Of a stretch of 64,000 nt of DNA, positions 15,400 through 24,252 are shown in pieces. The stretch lies in assembly GCA_963832835.1 (NCBI GenBank), contig CAWHVD010000001.1:2480001-2544000 (forward strand). Reading direction: 5' to 3'. Both the position numbers and the translations under genes were made by a program. The notes beneath the pieces were generated by a model. That model was not told the origin of the DNA and searched no databases. It saw only the letters and a list, made by a program, of their open reading frames with translations. This stretch comes from CAVPKN01 sp963832835 (GTDB taxonomy: Bacteria; Chlamydiota; Chlamydiia; Chlamydiales; JAAKFR01). Numbering within the stretch: position 1 is the stretch's first letter; the number at the start of each line of letters is the position of its first letter.

Positions 15400-15425
15400 G
15401 AGAATTACTCCTTAATTAACTGGTA

Positions 15426-15794
15426 TTACTTCTTCTTGCCCGCTACTGTTTTACGCTTACCTTTGCGGGTACGGGAATTCGTACGGGTGCGCTGACCGCG
15501 GACCGGTAGGCCTACGCGGTGACGCATCCCTCTATACGAGTGGATATTGATAAGTCTTTTAATGTTATTCTGGACCTGTCTACGCAGATCTCCTTCAACC
15601 ATATACTCAGACTGAAGCAATGCGTTGATACGGGATATCTCATCGCCTGTCAGCTTATCGGCATGCTTGTCAGGATCGAGTCCCAACTTAGCAATGATAT
15701 CTAGCGCCCTTGAGTAACCCACACCAAAGATATAGGTCAGGCTAACTGTGAGCCGCTTCTTTCCGGGTATGTCTATTCCAATGATGCGTGGCAT
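15426..15794 (-). CDS. rpsM: 30S ribosomal protein S13
   Basis: The 122-aa protein begins MPRIIGIDIPGKKRLTVSLT and ends in a basic tail with GLPVRGQRTRTNSRTRKG. S13 lies in the 30S head and contacts the P-site tRNA and L5. It directly follows secY; rpmJ, infA and map, which lie here in many bacteria, are absent, as in Chlamydia. Confidence 0.97.
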   Translation of the reverse strand: MPRIIGIDIPGKKRLTVSLTYIFGVGYSRALDIIAKLGLDPDKHADKLTGDEISRINALLQSEYMVEGDLRRQVQNNIKRLINIHSYRGMRHRVGLPVRGQRTRTNSRTRKGKRKTVAGKKK

Positions 15795-15870
15795 ACTTAT
15801 TCTCGTTTAAATACTTAAAATGATCAAAAATCCTAACAAATAGGGGATATAAATTCAATGGTTTCGAGTG

Positions 15871-17241
15871 TTAGCGTCCTCTTGCCTTTCCTTTTTTCAT
15901 AAACCCTTCATAACGCTTCATCATCAGGTGCGATTCAACCTGTTTCATCGTGTCAAGTACCACTCCAACTAAAATCAGCAGAGCGGTTCCTCCAAAGAAA
16001 TAACTTATAGAGGGATCAACATGTAAAATCTTCCCGACGAGGTTAGGTAATATAGCGATGAGGGCCAAAAAGACCGCTCCAATCAAGGTGACTCTATTCA
16101 TTGTCGATTCAAGATAATCTTGAGTCGGCTTGCCTTGACGCACTCCAGGGATAAAAGCTCCGTTCTTTTTCATATCAGAGGCGATTTGCTCTGGATGAAA
16201 CTGTGTTGCTGTCCAAAAATAGGTGAAAAAGAGGATCAGCGTCACATAAATACCCGCATACACCCAGCTTCCAGGAGTAAGTGAACTGGCAAAAGCACCA
16301 AACCAACCGGTATTACCTAGAAATTGAGCCAAGGTTGCTGGAAACATCAACAGCGACGAAGCAAAAATGACGGGGATAACCCCTGCATAGTTAATTTTCA
16401 GCGGGACATAAGATCCACCACCCTGTACTTCACGACGACCCACAACACGCCTTGCGTACTGCACCGGAATTTTACGGACGCCTTGGATAATCATGATGGT
16501 CGCAATGATGACTGCCACAAACACAGCAAACAGGACGAGTAGTGAAGAGAAGGTCAATTGTCCAGGCTCTTGTGAATCGAGATTGAGCTGTTTAATAACC
16601 GAGCCAATTGTACCAGGAAGCGAAGCGATAATTCCCAATGTGATAATGAGGCTCATTCCATTACCAATTCCTTTTTCTGTGATTTGCTCTCCAATCCACA
16701 TCAGAAAAATGGTACCTGTGGTCATCGTCGTGATGGTCACAAGGTAAAACAACCAGGGCACTCCAAATGCTTGGGCATGAAACATTTCAGGTAAAATAAT
16801 ACCTGGCGTGGATAAATTCATCTGGATTGCATAACGTGCAAAAAGTGTTGACTGCACGACTGCCAGGAAAACCGTAAGCAAACGTGTATATTTATTCACT
16901 TTTCTTTTGCCTGCATCGGGATTTTCACGCACTTCGCGTTGCAAACCGGGCATAAGCGCCATCATAAGCTGCATGATAATGGAGGCAGAGATATAGGGAA
17001 CAACGCCTAAAGCTATCACTGTCATCTGGGCAAACGCACCGCCTGAAAAAATATCCACGAGCTGGAAAAGGTTTTGACCTCCTCCTGTAGCTTGCTTGAA
17101 GTATGCAAGCGCTTGCTCACCATTAATGCCGGGCACGGGAATAAAAACACCGATACGGCATACAATGATCATCAGAATGGTGAATAGAATCCGGCCTCTG
17201 AGCTCCGGAATAGATGCGATTCGCCTGAATGTGTCTAACAT
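15871..17241 (-). CDS. secY: preprotein translocase subunit SecY
   Basis: The 456-aa protein has the ten-helix pattern of SecY. Marker segments are RILFTILMIIVCRIGVFIPV (TM1), the plug region after FSGGAFAQMTVIALGVVPYI, and GVIPVIFASSLLMFPA (TM7). It forms the membrane channel for Sec-dependent export. It overlaps the rplO stop by one base, which couples its synthesis to the ribosomal operon. A 76-bp gap separates it from rpsM. Confidence 0.98.
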   Translation of the reverse strand: MLDTFRRIASIPELRGRILFTILMIIVCRIGVFIPVPGINGEQALAYFKQATGGGQNLFQLVDIFSGGAFAQMTVIALGVVPYISASIIMQLMMALMPGLQREVRENPDAGKRKVNKYTRLLTVFLAVVQSTLFARYAIQMNLSTPGIILPEMFHAQAFGVPWLFYLVTITTMTTGTIFLMWIGEQITEKGIGNGMSLIITLGIIASLPGTIGSVIKQLNLDSQEPGQLTFSSLLVLFAVFVAVIIATIMIIQGVRKIPVQYARRVVGRREVQGGGSYVPLKINYAGVIPVIFASSLLMFPATLAQFLGNTGWFGAFASSLTPGSWVYAGIYVTLILFFTYFWTATQFHPEQIASDMKKNGAFIPGVRQGKPTQDYLESTMNRVTLIGAVFLALIAILPNLVGKILHVDPSISYFFGGTALLILVGVVLDTMKQVESHLMMKRYEGFMKKGKARGR

Positions 17242-17684
17242 CAGATTGAAATCCCAGCTTTGTTCAATTTTTCTTTTGCGGACTCAGATATGGCTTCGAC
17301 CTGAAATTTCACTTGTTTGGTCAATGTTCCCTCAGCAAGTACTTTCACGCCATGAGAAATCCCTTTTATGTATTTTTTCTCACGTAGGGACTCTAAACTC
17401 ACAGTCTCTCCATTTTGATAGATCTTCTCAATCTGTCCTAAATTGATGACATCCAGCCTGCGTAAGAAGCGTCCTCGTGTAAAACCACGTGTAGGCAAAC
17501 GTTTGAAAAGAGGAACGCCCCCTCCTTCATAGCCTTGACGTGTCTGGTAACCGGAACGGGCCCCCATACCTTTTTGACCACGCGCACTAGTTTTCCCTTT
17601 GCGAGAACCTGTACCTCGTCCAAGAGTGATACGTCTTTTATACGGACGAGTCGTATTTTTTAGATTTTCCAGCTTGTAGCTCAT
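17241..17684 (-). CDS. rplO: 50S ribosomal protein L15
   Basis: The 147-aa protein has the Gly- and Arg-rich L15 N-terminus (GRGTGSRKGKTSARGQKG) and the GYEGGGVPLFKRLPTRGF motif. It overlaps rpsE by 4 bp and secY by one base. rpmD (L30), which separates rpsE and rplO in many bacteria, is absent. Confidence 0.97.
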   Translation of the reverse strand: MSYKLENLKNTTRPYKRRITLGRGTGSRKGKTSARGQKGMGARSGYQTRQGYEGGGVPLFKRLPTRGFTRGRFLRRLDVINLGQIEKIYQNGETVSLESLREKKYIKGISHGVKVLAEGTLTKQVKFQVEAISESAKEKLNKAGISI

Positions 17685-18163
17685 ACTGCACCTCGTGTCT
17701 GAAGGGTGTGCTGACGGTTTAATAGGGAGGACAATGCTTTAAATGTAGCTTTCACCTGGTTAATGGGGTTATTAGATCCCATACTTTTAGCGACAACATC
17801 ACGCAATCCTGCAAATTCCAAAATAGAACGGACTCGAGACCCTGCTACAATCCCTGTTCCTTCCGGAGCGGGTTTAAGCAAAAGTTTAGCGCCGTCAAAT
17901 TCCACCACGATTTCATGTGGAATGGTCGTCCCTTCCATCTCGAACTGGATTATATTTTTGCGAGCAGCCTCACCACCTTTGCGAATCGCATCGGTCAATT
18001 CGTTAGCTTTAGCAAACCCATAACCGACATTTCCGTTATGATCGCCTACCAGGATCAGGGCAGAGAAGCTAAACTTGCGTCCACCTTTGACCACTTTCGA
18101 GCAACGATTAATGAAGAGTACTTTCTCTTCTAGATTTTCGTCTTTTGTGTTTCTAGCACTCAT
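17681..18163 (-). CDS. rpsE: 30S ribosomal protein S5
   Basis: The 160-aa protein contains the S5 double-stranded-RNA-binding segment (VLFINRCSKVVKGGRKFSFS) and the C-terminal GTGIVAGSRVRSILEFAG. S5 contributes to decoding accuracy and helicase action at the mRNA entry site. It starts 13 bp after rplR and overlaps rplO by 4 bp. Confidence 0.97.
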   Translation of the reverse strand: MSARNTKDENLEEKVLFINRCSKVVKGGRKFSFSALILVGDHNGNVGYGFAKANELTDAIRKGGEAARKNIIQFEMEGTTIPHEIVVEFDGAKLLLKPAPEGTGIVAGSRVRSILEFAGLRDVVAKSMGSNNPINQVKATFKALSSLLNRQHTLQTRGAV

Positions 18164-18175
18164 TGAAAACTCTCA

Positions 18176-18547
18176 TTATAACTGTAAGCCACCTTCACGC
18201 GCGCCATCTGCAACCGAGGCTATTACCCCGTGGTACTTAGAGCGGCCTCGATCGAAGACAACTGCATTCACATTTTTTTGTTTCGCGAGCTCTGCAATTT
18301 TCAAACCTAATTGCTTGCCTGATTCTTTGCTTTTGCGATTGTAATCAGTCTTCTGAAATTCTTTAGAAAGCGTAGATGCACTAGCTAAAGTTACTGCCTT
18401 TTCATCGTCGACTAATTGTACATATAGGTGCAGTCCAGATTTCACTACGCACAATCTAGGCTTTTCACTACTGCCACGCAAATGTTTACGTACTCTCAGT
18501 GTACGCTTTTTACGAGTGTGTTGTTTGTGTGTCTGACTTGTATCCAT
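18176..18547 (-). CDS. rplR: 50S ribosomal protein L18
   Basis: The 123-aa protein has the L18 motif LRVRKHLRGSSEKPRLCVVK and ends with FDRGRSKYHGVIASVADGA then AREGGLQL. It binds 5S rRNA with L5. Its start overlaps the rplF stop by one base. Confidence 0.97.
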   Translation of the reverse strand: MDTSQTHKQHTRKKRTLRVRKHLRGSSEKPRLCVVKSGLHLYVQLVDDEKAVTLASASTLSKEFQKTDYNRKSKESGKQLGLKIAELAKQKNVNAVVFDRGRSKYHGVIASVADGAREGGLQL

Positions 18548-19086
18548 TATTTCTTACCTGCTTTACCAGCTTTGCGTCGGACATGTTCGCCTACATACCG
18601 AATCCCTTTTCCTTTGTACGGCTCAGGTGGTTTCTTCGCGCGCACATCAGCTGCAAACTGGCCCACAAGCCTTTTATCAATCCCTTTAATGAGGATCTGG
18701 GTGTTCTTTTCTACAGCCACTTCCAATCCTACTGGGATATCCATTTTGGTTGGATGAGAAAGTCCGATTTGCAAATCGAGTAGTTTACCTTGAACAATCG
18801 CTCTATAACCTACACCGATCATCTCGAGTTTTTTTTCGTAACCTTCGCCCACCCCACGGACCATATTATTGATCAGAGCCCAGTACAGGCCCAGAAAATT
18901 CGTACGCTCGTGAGATCCCTCTTCCTGAGAAACAGTCAGCTGATCATTTTCGTTGGTTACCACAATTCCAGGCATTACATCTTGTGTAAGCGTACCTTTA
19001 GGCCCTTTGACGGTCACGAGTTTACCATCGAATTTTACTTCGATGCCCTTAGCAAGGGGAATGGGTATTCTAGCTTTTCGAGACAT
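18547..19086 (-). CDS. rplF: 50S ribosomal protein L6
   Basis: The 179-aa protein has two L6 repeats and the C-terminal signature PEPYKGKGIRYVGEHVRRK. L6 lies near the factor-binding site of the 50S subunit. It follows rpsH after 24 bp and overlaps rplR by one base. Confidence 0.97.
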   Translation of the reverse strand: MSRKARIPIPLAKGIEVKFDGKLVTVKGPKGTLTQDVMPGIVVTNENDQLTVSQEEGSHERTNFLGLYWALINNMVRGVGEGYEKKLEMIGVGYRAIVQGKLLDLQIGLSHPTKMDIPVGLEVAVEKNTQILIKGIDKRLVGQFAADVRAKKPPEPYKGKGIRYVGEHVRRKAGKAGKK

Positions 19087-19110
19087 AAGAAAAAGACTCC
19101 TAATTTCCTG

Positions 19111-19512
19111 TTACCATACTAGGCAGAGGATTTCGCCCCCGACCTTGAGTTCACGTGCCTTTTCACCGTCCATCACTCCCTTGGATGTAGAGATGATTGA
19201 GATACCCATACCTCCAAATACACGAGGAATTTCTTGGTGGCTCACATATTTACGCAAAGAACATTTAGAAACCCGTGTTAAACCATGGAACACAGGGTTT
19301 CTTTCTGAAGCGTACTTCAAAAAGACACGCATCGTTACTTTTTTCTTTTCTTCTTTGATCAGGTATTGCGCCACAAAACCTGTCTCTTTAAGAATTTTTA
19401 CAATCGCCTCTTTCATTCTACTATGTTGGACGTCGATGAAGCGATGTTTAGCTTGGCTAGCATTGCGCATTCTCGTCAGTAAATCGGCAATTGGGTCATT
19501 AAGAGATCCCAT
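19111..19512 (-). CDS. rpsH: 30S ribosomal protein S8
   Basis: The 133-aa protein begins with DPIADLLTRMRNA and ends GGEILCLVW, with VFGGMGISIISTSKGVMDG before it, all S8 hallmarks. In E. coli S8 binds its own operon mRNA near rplE as a repressor; no such structure was sought here. rpsN (S14), usual between rplE and rpsH, is absent. Confidence 0.97.
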   Translation of the reverse strand: MGSLNDPIADLLTRMRNASQAKHRFIDVQHSRMKEAIVKILKETGFVAQYLIKEEKKKVTMRVFLKYASERNPVFHGLTRVSKCSLRKYVSHQEIPRVFGGMGISIISTSKGVMDGEKARELKVGGEILCLVW

Positions 19513-19523
19513 GAATATAACTC

Positions 19524-20078
19524 CTACTTATCTGCCTTTTCATCTACTTTAAAGGGCATCCCGAGACCTTTTAAGAGCTCGAAACACTCACCATCTGTAA
19601 GAGCAGAGGTAACGATGGTGATGTTCATGCCTTGTGTACGTTTTACCTGATCTAAGTTAATCTCTGGGAACACCTGTTGGTCATCTAACCCAAATGAATA
19701 TGATCCTCTGCCGTCACACTTTGTATTAAACCCACGAAAGTCGCGTATGCGCGGGGATACAATATTAATGAAACGGTCTAAAAAATCAAACATCCGTTTC
19801 CCTCGCAGGGTCACCTTTGCACCAACAGGCTGTTCTTCTCTTAGCTTAAAGCCTGCAATCGCCTTTTTAGAACGAGTGACAATAGGCTTCTGGCCAGACA
19901 ATGCCATGAGCTCACTTACTGCTTCTTGCAGGGCATTTTTATCTTTAGAAGCTTCTGCCAGCCCCATGCTGATTACAATCTTCTTCAAAGAAGGAACCAT
20001 CATCGGGTTACGATACGCAAACTTCGCCTGCAGCGAAGGCTTAACTTCTTCTAGATATTTTTTCTTTAACCTGCTCAT
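19524..20078 (-). CDS. rplE: 50S ribosomal protein L5
   Basis: The 184-aa protein contains AGFKLREEQPVGAKVTLRG, RDFRGFNTKCDGRGSYSFGL and an N-terminal KYLEEVKPSLQAKFAY, the L5 pattern. It binds 5S rRNA in the central protuberance and contacts S13. It follows rplX directly with a 3-bp gap. Confidence 0.97.
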   Translation of the reverse strand: MSRLKKKYLEEVKPSLQAKFAYRNPMMVPSLKKIVISMGLAEASKDKNALQEAVSELMALSGQKPIVTRSKKAIAGFKLREEQPVGAKVTLRGKRMFDFLDRFINIVSPRIRDFRGFNTKCDGRGSYSFGLDDQQVFPEINLDQVKRTQGMNITIVTSALTDGECFELLKGLGMPFKVDEKADK

Positions 20079-20081
20079 GTG

Positions 20082-20417
20082 TTAACTCTTCGGTTTTTTT
20101 GTCGAGCGATAGAGAACCTCATTTTTACCATCTAGATAAAAAAGTTCTTTATCCCCTTCTTTATTAAATCGTGCTCTAAGCTTTACAGCCTTACCATCCA
20201 CATAGGGCTTCACATTCGAAATGTTAATCGGGCACTCGATGTCGATAATTTGCCCTTTTTGGTTTTGCTGCGTCGGCTTCATGTGCTTTTTACGTACGTT
20301 GATCCCTTCAATAACGATTCTTTCAGGTCCATTCTTAATGATTTTACCTGTTCTTCCTTTATCGTTACCTGTGGTGACCATGACTATATCGCCAGGGCGT
20401 AATCTCTTATTACCCAT
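20082..20417 (-). CDS. rplX: 50S ribosomal protein L24
   Basis: The 111-aa protein has the KOW motif of L24 (RPGDIVMVTTGNDKGRTGKI) and VIEGINVRKKHMKPTQQNQ. L24 is an early assembly protein of the 50S subunit. It lies between rplN and rplE. Confidence 0.97.
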   Translation of the reverse strand: MGNKRLRPGDIVMVTTGNDKGRTGKIIKNGPERIVIEGINVRKKHMKPTQQNQKGQIIDIECPINISNVKPYVDGKAVKLRARFNKEGDKELFYLDGKNEVLYRSTKKPKS

Positions 20418-20432
20418 TTTACCCTCTATTTC

Positions 20433-20801
20433 TTAAATCACTTCTGGTGCAAGCGAGCTGATCTTGACATATCCACGATCACGCACTTCTCTTGCGACTG
20501 GGCCGAAAATACGAGTCCCTTTAGGATTACCTTTATCATCGATAATCACACAGCTATTAGTATCAAAGCGGAGCCAAGAACCATCCGGCCGCTTGATATA
20601 ACGCTTAGTTCGTACTACTACGGCTCTAACCACTTCTCCCTTCTTGACCGAGCTATCTGGCTCTGCATCTTTAACGGAGCAAATAATGATGTCTCCAACA
20701 GCAGCGTAGCGTCTTTTAGAGCCACCTATGACTTTAAAGCACTTGACCCTTTTGGCACCGGTATTATCGGCAACTTTCAGTTGCGTTTCCTGTTGAATCA
20801 T
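20433..20801 (-). CDS. rplN: 50S ribosomal protein L14
   Basis: The 122-aa protein begins MIQQETQLKVADNTGAKRV, the L14 signature, and ends with GTRIFGPVAREVRDRGYVKI. It sits at the subunit interface. It is separated from rpsQ by 17 bp. Confidence 0.97.
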   Translation of the reverse strand: MIQQETQLKVADNTGAKRVKCFKVIGGSKRRYAAVGDIIICSVKDAEPDSSVKKGEVVRAVVVRTKRYIKRPDGSWLRFDTNSCVIIDDKGNPKGTRIFGPVAREVRDRGYVKISSLAPEVI

Positions 20802-20818
20802 CTTCTCATCTCACTATT

Positions 20819-21076
20819 TTAAACTTGACTTCTCACAACTCGCCATCTCTTCAGCTTAGACATGGGACGCGCCTCAACAATCGTGACAACATCTCCCACT
20901 TTGAGCTGATCAGAATTCTCATCATGAGCGTAGTATTTTTTCGACTCGCGAATCACCTTTCCATAAACAGGGTGGCGAACCGTTCTTTCAACACGTACAG
21001 TGACCGTCTTTGCCATTTTACTCGAAATGACGACACCAACTTTTTCCTTACGTCTTCCTCTTAGAGTCTCGCTCAT
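20819..21076 (-). CDS. rpsQ: 30S ribosomal protein S17
   Basis: The 85-aa protein contains GVVISSKMAKTVTVRVERTV and VGDVVTIVEARPMSKLKRW, the OB-fold pattern of S17. Its start overlaps rpmC by 4 bp. Confidence 0.97.
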   Translation of the reverse strand: MSETLRGRRKEKVGVVISSKMAKTVTVRVERTVRHPVYGKVIRESKKYYAHDENSDQLKVGDVVTIVEARPMSKLKRWRVVRSQV

Positions 21077-21276
21077 GATCCCCTCTCAAGTTCTTGTTCT
21101 CGCTTCACAGTCAATATGCGGGCAATTTCTTTCCGCTTTTGACCTATGAGATGCGTTTGTTGAGTCTTACTATCTAGCTTCTGACTCCTTAAATCGAATA
21201 TCTCTTTACGAAGCGTCACTAATTTATTTTCGATCTCTTCGCTGCTTTCGCTTCTTAGCTCTTGAGCTTTTAACAT
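21073..21276 (-). CDS. rpmC: 50S ribosomal protein L29
   Basis: The 67-aa protein is a two-helix hairpin with KLVTLRKEIFDLRSQK and IGQKRKEIARILTVKRE, as in L29 near the tunnel exit. It overlaps rpsQ by 4 bp and follows rplP by 10 bp. Confidence 0.95.
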   Translation of the reverse strand: MLKAQELRSESSEEIENKLVTLRKEIFDLRSQKLDSKTQQTHLIGQKRKEIARILTVKREQELERGS

Positions 21277-21286
21277 ATTTTCCTCA

Positions 21287-21706
21287 TCAAACTCTTTCTA
21301 CGCGCTCAACAAATCGGGTCTTCAGTCCGAGCTTGGCCGCTGCACGTCGTAGTGCATTTTGGGCCTCTTCTCTCGTAACATTACCAACCTCAAAAAGAAT
21401 GCGCCCTGGTCGTACAACAGCTACCCAATGATCAGTAGCACCTTTACCTTTACCCATACGCGTTTCAGCAGGTTTCTTACTGACAGGCTTATCAGGAAAA
21501 ATCCGAATCCACACTTTTCCGCGTCTTTTAAAGTAACGATTAATCGCAACTCGGCATGCTTCCATCTGCTGCGCGGTAATGCGTCCCCTATCCAGGGTCT
21601 GCATTCCGAAATCGCCGAACTCAACAAAATTGCCGCCTTTACTTAAGCCAGTATGTTGCCCTTTTTGCGACTTCCGAAACTTCGTTCGTTTTGGCATCAA
21701 CGCCAT
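21287..21706 (-). CDS. rplP: 50S ribosomal protein L16
   Basis: The 139-aa protein carries MPKRTKFRKSQKGQ after three leading residues, and GKGKGATDHWVAVVRPGRIL, the L16 signatures. The first ATG (21706) has AAGGAG eight bases upstream and is preferred over the ATG three codons later. L16 helps position tRNAs at the peptidyl-transferase centre. Confidence 0.97.
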   Translation of the reverse strand: MALMPKRTKFRKSQKGQHTGLSKGGNFVEFGDFGMQTLDRGRITAQQMEACRVAINRYFKRRGKVWIRIFPDKPVSKKPAETRMGKGKGATDHWVAVVRPGRILFEVGNVTREEAQNALRRAAAKLGLKTRFVERVERV

Positions 21707-21729
21707 GATCGTAGCTCCTTACTCTAACT

Positions 21730-22374
21730 CTATTTCTTCTGAGCTTGCTCAGTTTCTTCGCCGTGGTTAATCCACACTTTGACGCCGATACTTCCGTACG
21801 TAGTTTCTGCACGTCCATGAGCAAAATCGATATCAGCTCGCAACGTGTGTAAGGGGATACGTCCATCCTTATACCACTCTGCTCGCGCAATTTCTGCACC
21901 ACCTAAACGCCCAGATACTTGGACCTTGATACCCAAAGCTCCCGCATCCATTGTTGCTGCCATCGCTTTTTTCATCACACGCCGGAAAGCAACTCGTCTT
22001 TCTAGTTGGCGTGCAATATTATCGGCTACAAGCTGAGCATTTAAATCCGGTCGCTTAATTTCTTCAACTTCAATCCAAACTTCCTTCCCAGTCAGCTTGC
22101 GTAAATCGTCCTTAAGGATATCGATTTCTGCACCTTTTTTCCCGATAACGAGGCCGGGGCGGGACGTATGGATTGTGACCTCAACTTTACCGCTCATTCT
22201 ACGAATGGTAAAATGCGAGGCACCTTGACAAGAGGATTTTTTCTTCAAGTTTTTGCGGATCAGAACATCCTCTACAACAAGATCGCCAAATTCCTTCTTA
22301 TTTCCGTACCACAAAGAACGCCATTTTTTAGTAACGCTTGTACGGAGGCCAATCGGGTTAACCTTCTGACCCAT
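21730..22374 (-). CDS. rpsC: 30S ribosomal protein S3
   Basis: The 214-aa protein opens with MGQKVNPIGLRTSVTKKW and includes the KH-domain loop SRPGLVIGKKGAEIDILK and the C-terminal GAEIARAEWYKDGRIPLHTL. S3 lines the mRNA entry channel. It starts 2 bp after rplV. Confidence 0.97.
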   Translation of the reverse strand: MGQKVNPIGLRTSVTKKWRSLWYGNKKEFGDLVVEDVLIRKNLKKKSSCQGASHFTIRRMSGKVEVTIHTSRPGLVIGKKGAEIDILKDDLRKLTGKEVWIEVEEIKRPDLNAQLVADNIARQLERRVAFRRVMKKAMAATMDAGALGIKVQVSGRLGGAEIARAEWYKDGRIPLHTLRADIDFAHGRAETTYGSIGVKVWINHGEETEQAQKK

Positions 22375-22376
22375 TT

Positions 22377-22727
22377 CTACTGCTCCTTAGCTACTTTTTC
22401 GCCGACAACCACTGTGAAGTGGCTCGTCCTTTTAATAATGGGGGCTCTTCCCCCGCGACTTTTCGATTTTGCTCGTTTTAAGCGTGGACCTTCATCCACA
22501 CGCACCTCGAGGACAAACAATTGATCTCGTCTAGCATCCCAGTTCATCTCAGCATTTGCCACGGCGCTATCCAATGTTTTTTGGAGCAAGCGACCGCCTT
22601 TCAGACTACAATATTTGAGCTGAGTCGTAGCCTTTTCCACTTGCATCCCTCGGATGATATTGGCAGCTAAGCGGGCCTTGCGCGGCGGGATTCGGATATG
22701 TTTTGTATGCGCTCTTGACGTTTCCAT
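22377..22727 (-). CDS. rplV: 50S ribosomal protein L22
   Basis: The 116-aa protein contains IRIPPRKARLAANIIRGM and the extended loop RAKSKSRGGRAPIIKRTSHF that reaches into the exit tunnel. It follows rpsS by 13 bp. Confidence 0.97.
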   Translation of the reverse strand: METSRAHTKHIRIPPRKARLAANIIRGMQVEKATTQLKYCSLKGGRLLQKTLDSAVANAEMNWDARRDQLFVLEVRVDEGPRLKRAKSKSRGGRAPIIKRTSHFTVVVGEKVAKEQ

Positions 22728-22740
22728 GACTTATCTTTCC

Positions 22741-23025
22741 TTATGATGCTTTTGGCGCTGACGCTTTCTTCACAGGGTGTGTTTTAAACAGCCTTGTTGG
22801 AGAAAACTCACCCAGTTTATGCCCTACCATAGTCTCTGTAACAGAAACCGTCAGGAATTTCCGTCCATTATGGACTTCAAAAGTATGCCCGATCATATCA
22901 GGAACTATCAATGAACGGCGCGACCATGTTTTAATCGGGGTCTTTTTCCCTTCTTGATTGAGCTTTCTTACTTTTTCAATCAAGTGGTGGTCGACAAACG
23001 GCCCTTTTCTTAGCGATCTACCCAT
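22741..23025 (-). CDS. rpsS: 30S ribosomal protein S19
   Basis: The 94-aa protein begins MGRSLRKGPFVDHHLIEKV and includes MIGHTFEVHNGRKFLTVSVT and HKLGEFSPTR, the S19 signatures. It binds the 30S head next to S13. Confidence 0.97.
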   Translation of the reverse strand: MGRSLRKGPFVDHHLIEKVRKLNQEGKKTPIKTWSRRSLIVPDMIGHTFEVHNGRKFLTVSVTETMVGHKLGEFSPTRLFKTHPVKKASAPKAS

Positions 23026-23030
23026 ACTGG

Positions 23031-23885
23031 TTATTTCCTACGATCCTTAACAATCCATTTTTTTGTTTTGCTCTTCTTACGAGTGCGGAAGCCCTTCGTT
23101 TGCATTGACCAAGGCGTTTGAGGGATATAGCCGTTATGGCGTCCTTCACCGCCCCCGTGAGGGTGGTCTACCGGGTTCATCGCTGTTCCACGAACAGTTG
23201 GACGTATTCCCTTCCAACGTTTGCGTCCGGCTTTACCTTCATTGCGCAAACTATGTTCCGCATTAGACAATTCACCAAAGGTGGCTCTGCAGTTTTCATG
23301 GATCAAACGGAATTCGCCTGAAGGCATTTTTAATGTTACATATCCACCGCTGCGCGCTGCTAGTTGAGCTGAAAGTCCAGCACTACGCACCAAAACTCCA
23401 CCTCGTCCGGGTTGCATCTCAACATTATGAATAACCGAACCGAGCGGCATAGCTTTCAAGCTCATGCTGCACCCATTTTTAAAAGGGCTTTTGTCACCTG
23501 ATTTGACTTCATCACCACGCTTCAAACCTTTTGGAGCTAAGATGTATCTCTTTTCACCATCCACGTAGTTTAACAAGGCAATAAAAGATGAACGGTTAGG
23601 GTCATACTCGATGGAAGCCACTTTTGCAGGGATGTCATCTTTATTTCTTCTAAAGTCGATCACACGGTAATGCTGCTTATGACCGCCCCCTTTATGTCGA
23701 CAAGTGATGTGGCCATGATTATTGCGGCCATTCATCCGTCGCTTAGGAAGCAATAACGCTTTAGCAGGCTCGACCTTCGCTTTCGACTTTGATCCTTCAA
23801 TATGACCTCGTCGAGTTAGCTGCTCAAAGGTGGGAAGCACCAATGCGCGCATCGAAGGTGAAGTAGGTTTGTATGTTTTAGGCAT
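23031..23885 (-). CDS. rplB: 50S ribosomal protein L2
   Basis: The 284-aa protein has the L2 motifs RNNHGHITCRHKGGGHK, GRGGVLVRSAGLSAQLAARS and PTVRGTAMNPVDHPHGGGEG, including the conserved His near the peptidyl-transferase centre. The length is usual for L2. It sits between rplW and rpsS. Confidence 0.98.
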   Translation of the reverse strand: MPKTYKPTSPSMRALVLPTFEQLTRRGHIEGSKSKAKVEPAKALLLPKRRMNGRNNHGHITCRHKGGGHKQHYRVIDFRRNKDDIPAKVASIEYDPNRSSFIALLNYVDGEKRYILAPKGLKRGDEVKSGDKSPFKNGCSMSLKAMPLGSVIHNVEMQPGRGGVLVRSAGLSAQLAARSGGYVTLKMPSGEFRLIHENCRATFGELSNAEHSLRNEGKAGRKRWKGIRPTVRGTAMNPVDHPHGGGEGRHNGYIPQTPWSMQTKGFRTRKKSKTKKWIVKDRRK

Positions 23886-23910
23886 CGCTTAAGCCCTCTT
23901 TTCCTAAAAA

Positions 23911-24243
23911 TTATACTTTTTCAATGGAATCGCCAGATTCCATAGTGACAATTGCCTTCTTAAACGCTGACGTAGATCCAGGGCGTCCTTTTCCACGTCG
24001 CTTCGCTTTTGGCTTCATCAGGATCGTATTGACCTTTGTCACTTTTACTTTTTGCTCCTTGTAGATCAGTTCTACAGCAGTAGCGATCTCATGCTTATTC
24101 GCTTTGATGTCCACTACAAACAGATATTTGGGACATTCGCATCTCTTCAAGCTTTTGTTGCTCTCAGCAGTATGCAGACTCTCAAGGATAGTCGCTTTTT
24201 CTGTTATGTAACGCGATTTAATAATTGCGTAAGGATCTTTCAT
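23911..24243 (-). CDS. rplW: 50S ribosomal protein L23
   Basis: The 110-aa protein has the L23 pattern YLFVVDIKANKHEIATAVEL, followed by VTKVNTILMKPKAKRRGKGR, the basic loop. L23 docks trigger factor and SRP at the tunnel exit. It contains a short Cys-containing insertion (KRCECPKY) before the first strand. Confidence 0.95.
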   Translation of the reverse strand: MKDPYAIIKSRYITEKATILESLHTAESNKSLKRCECPKYLFVVDIKANKHEIATAVELIYKEQKVKVTKVNTILMKPKAKRRGKGRPGSTSAFKKAIVTMESGDSIEKV

Positions 24244-24252
24244 GGACTCTCT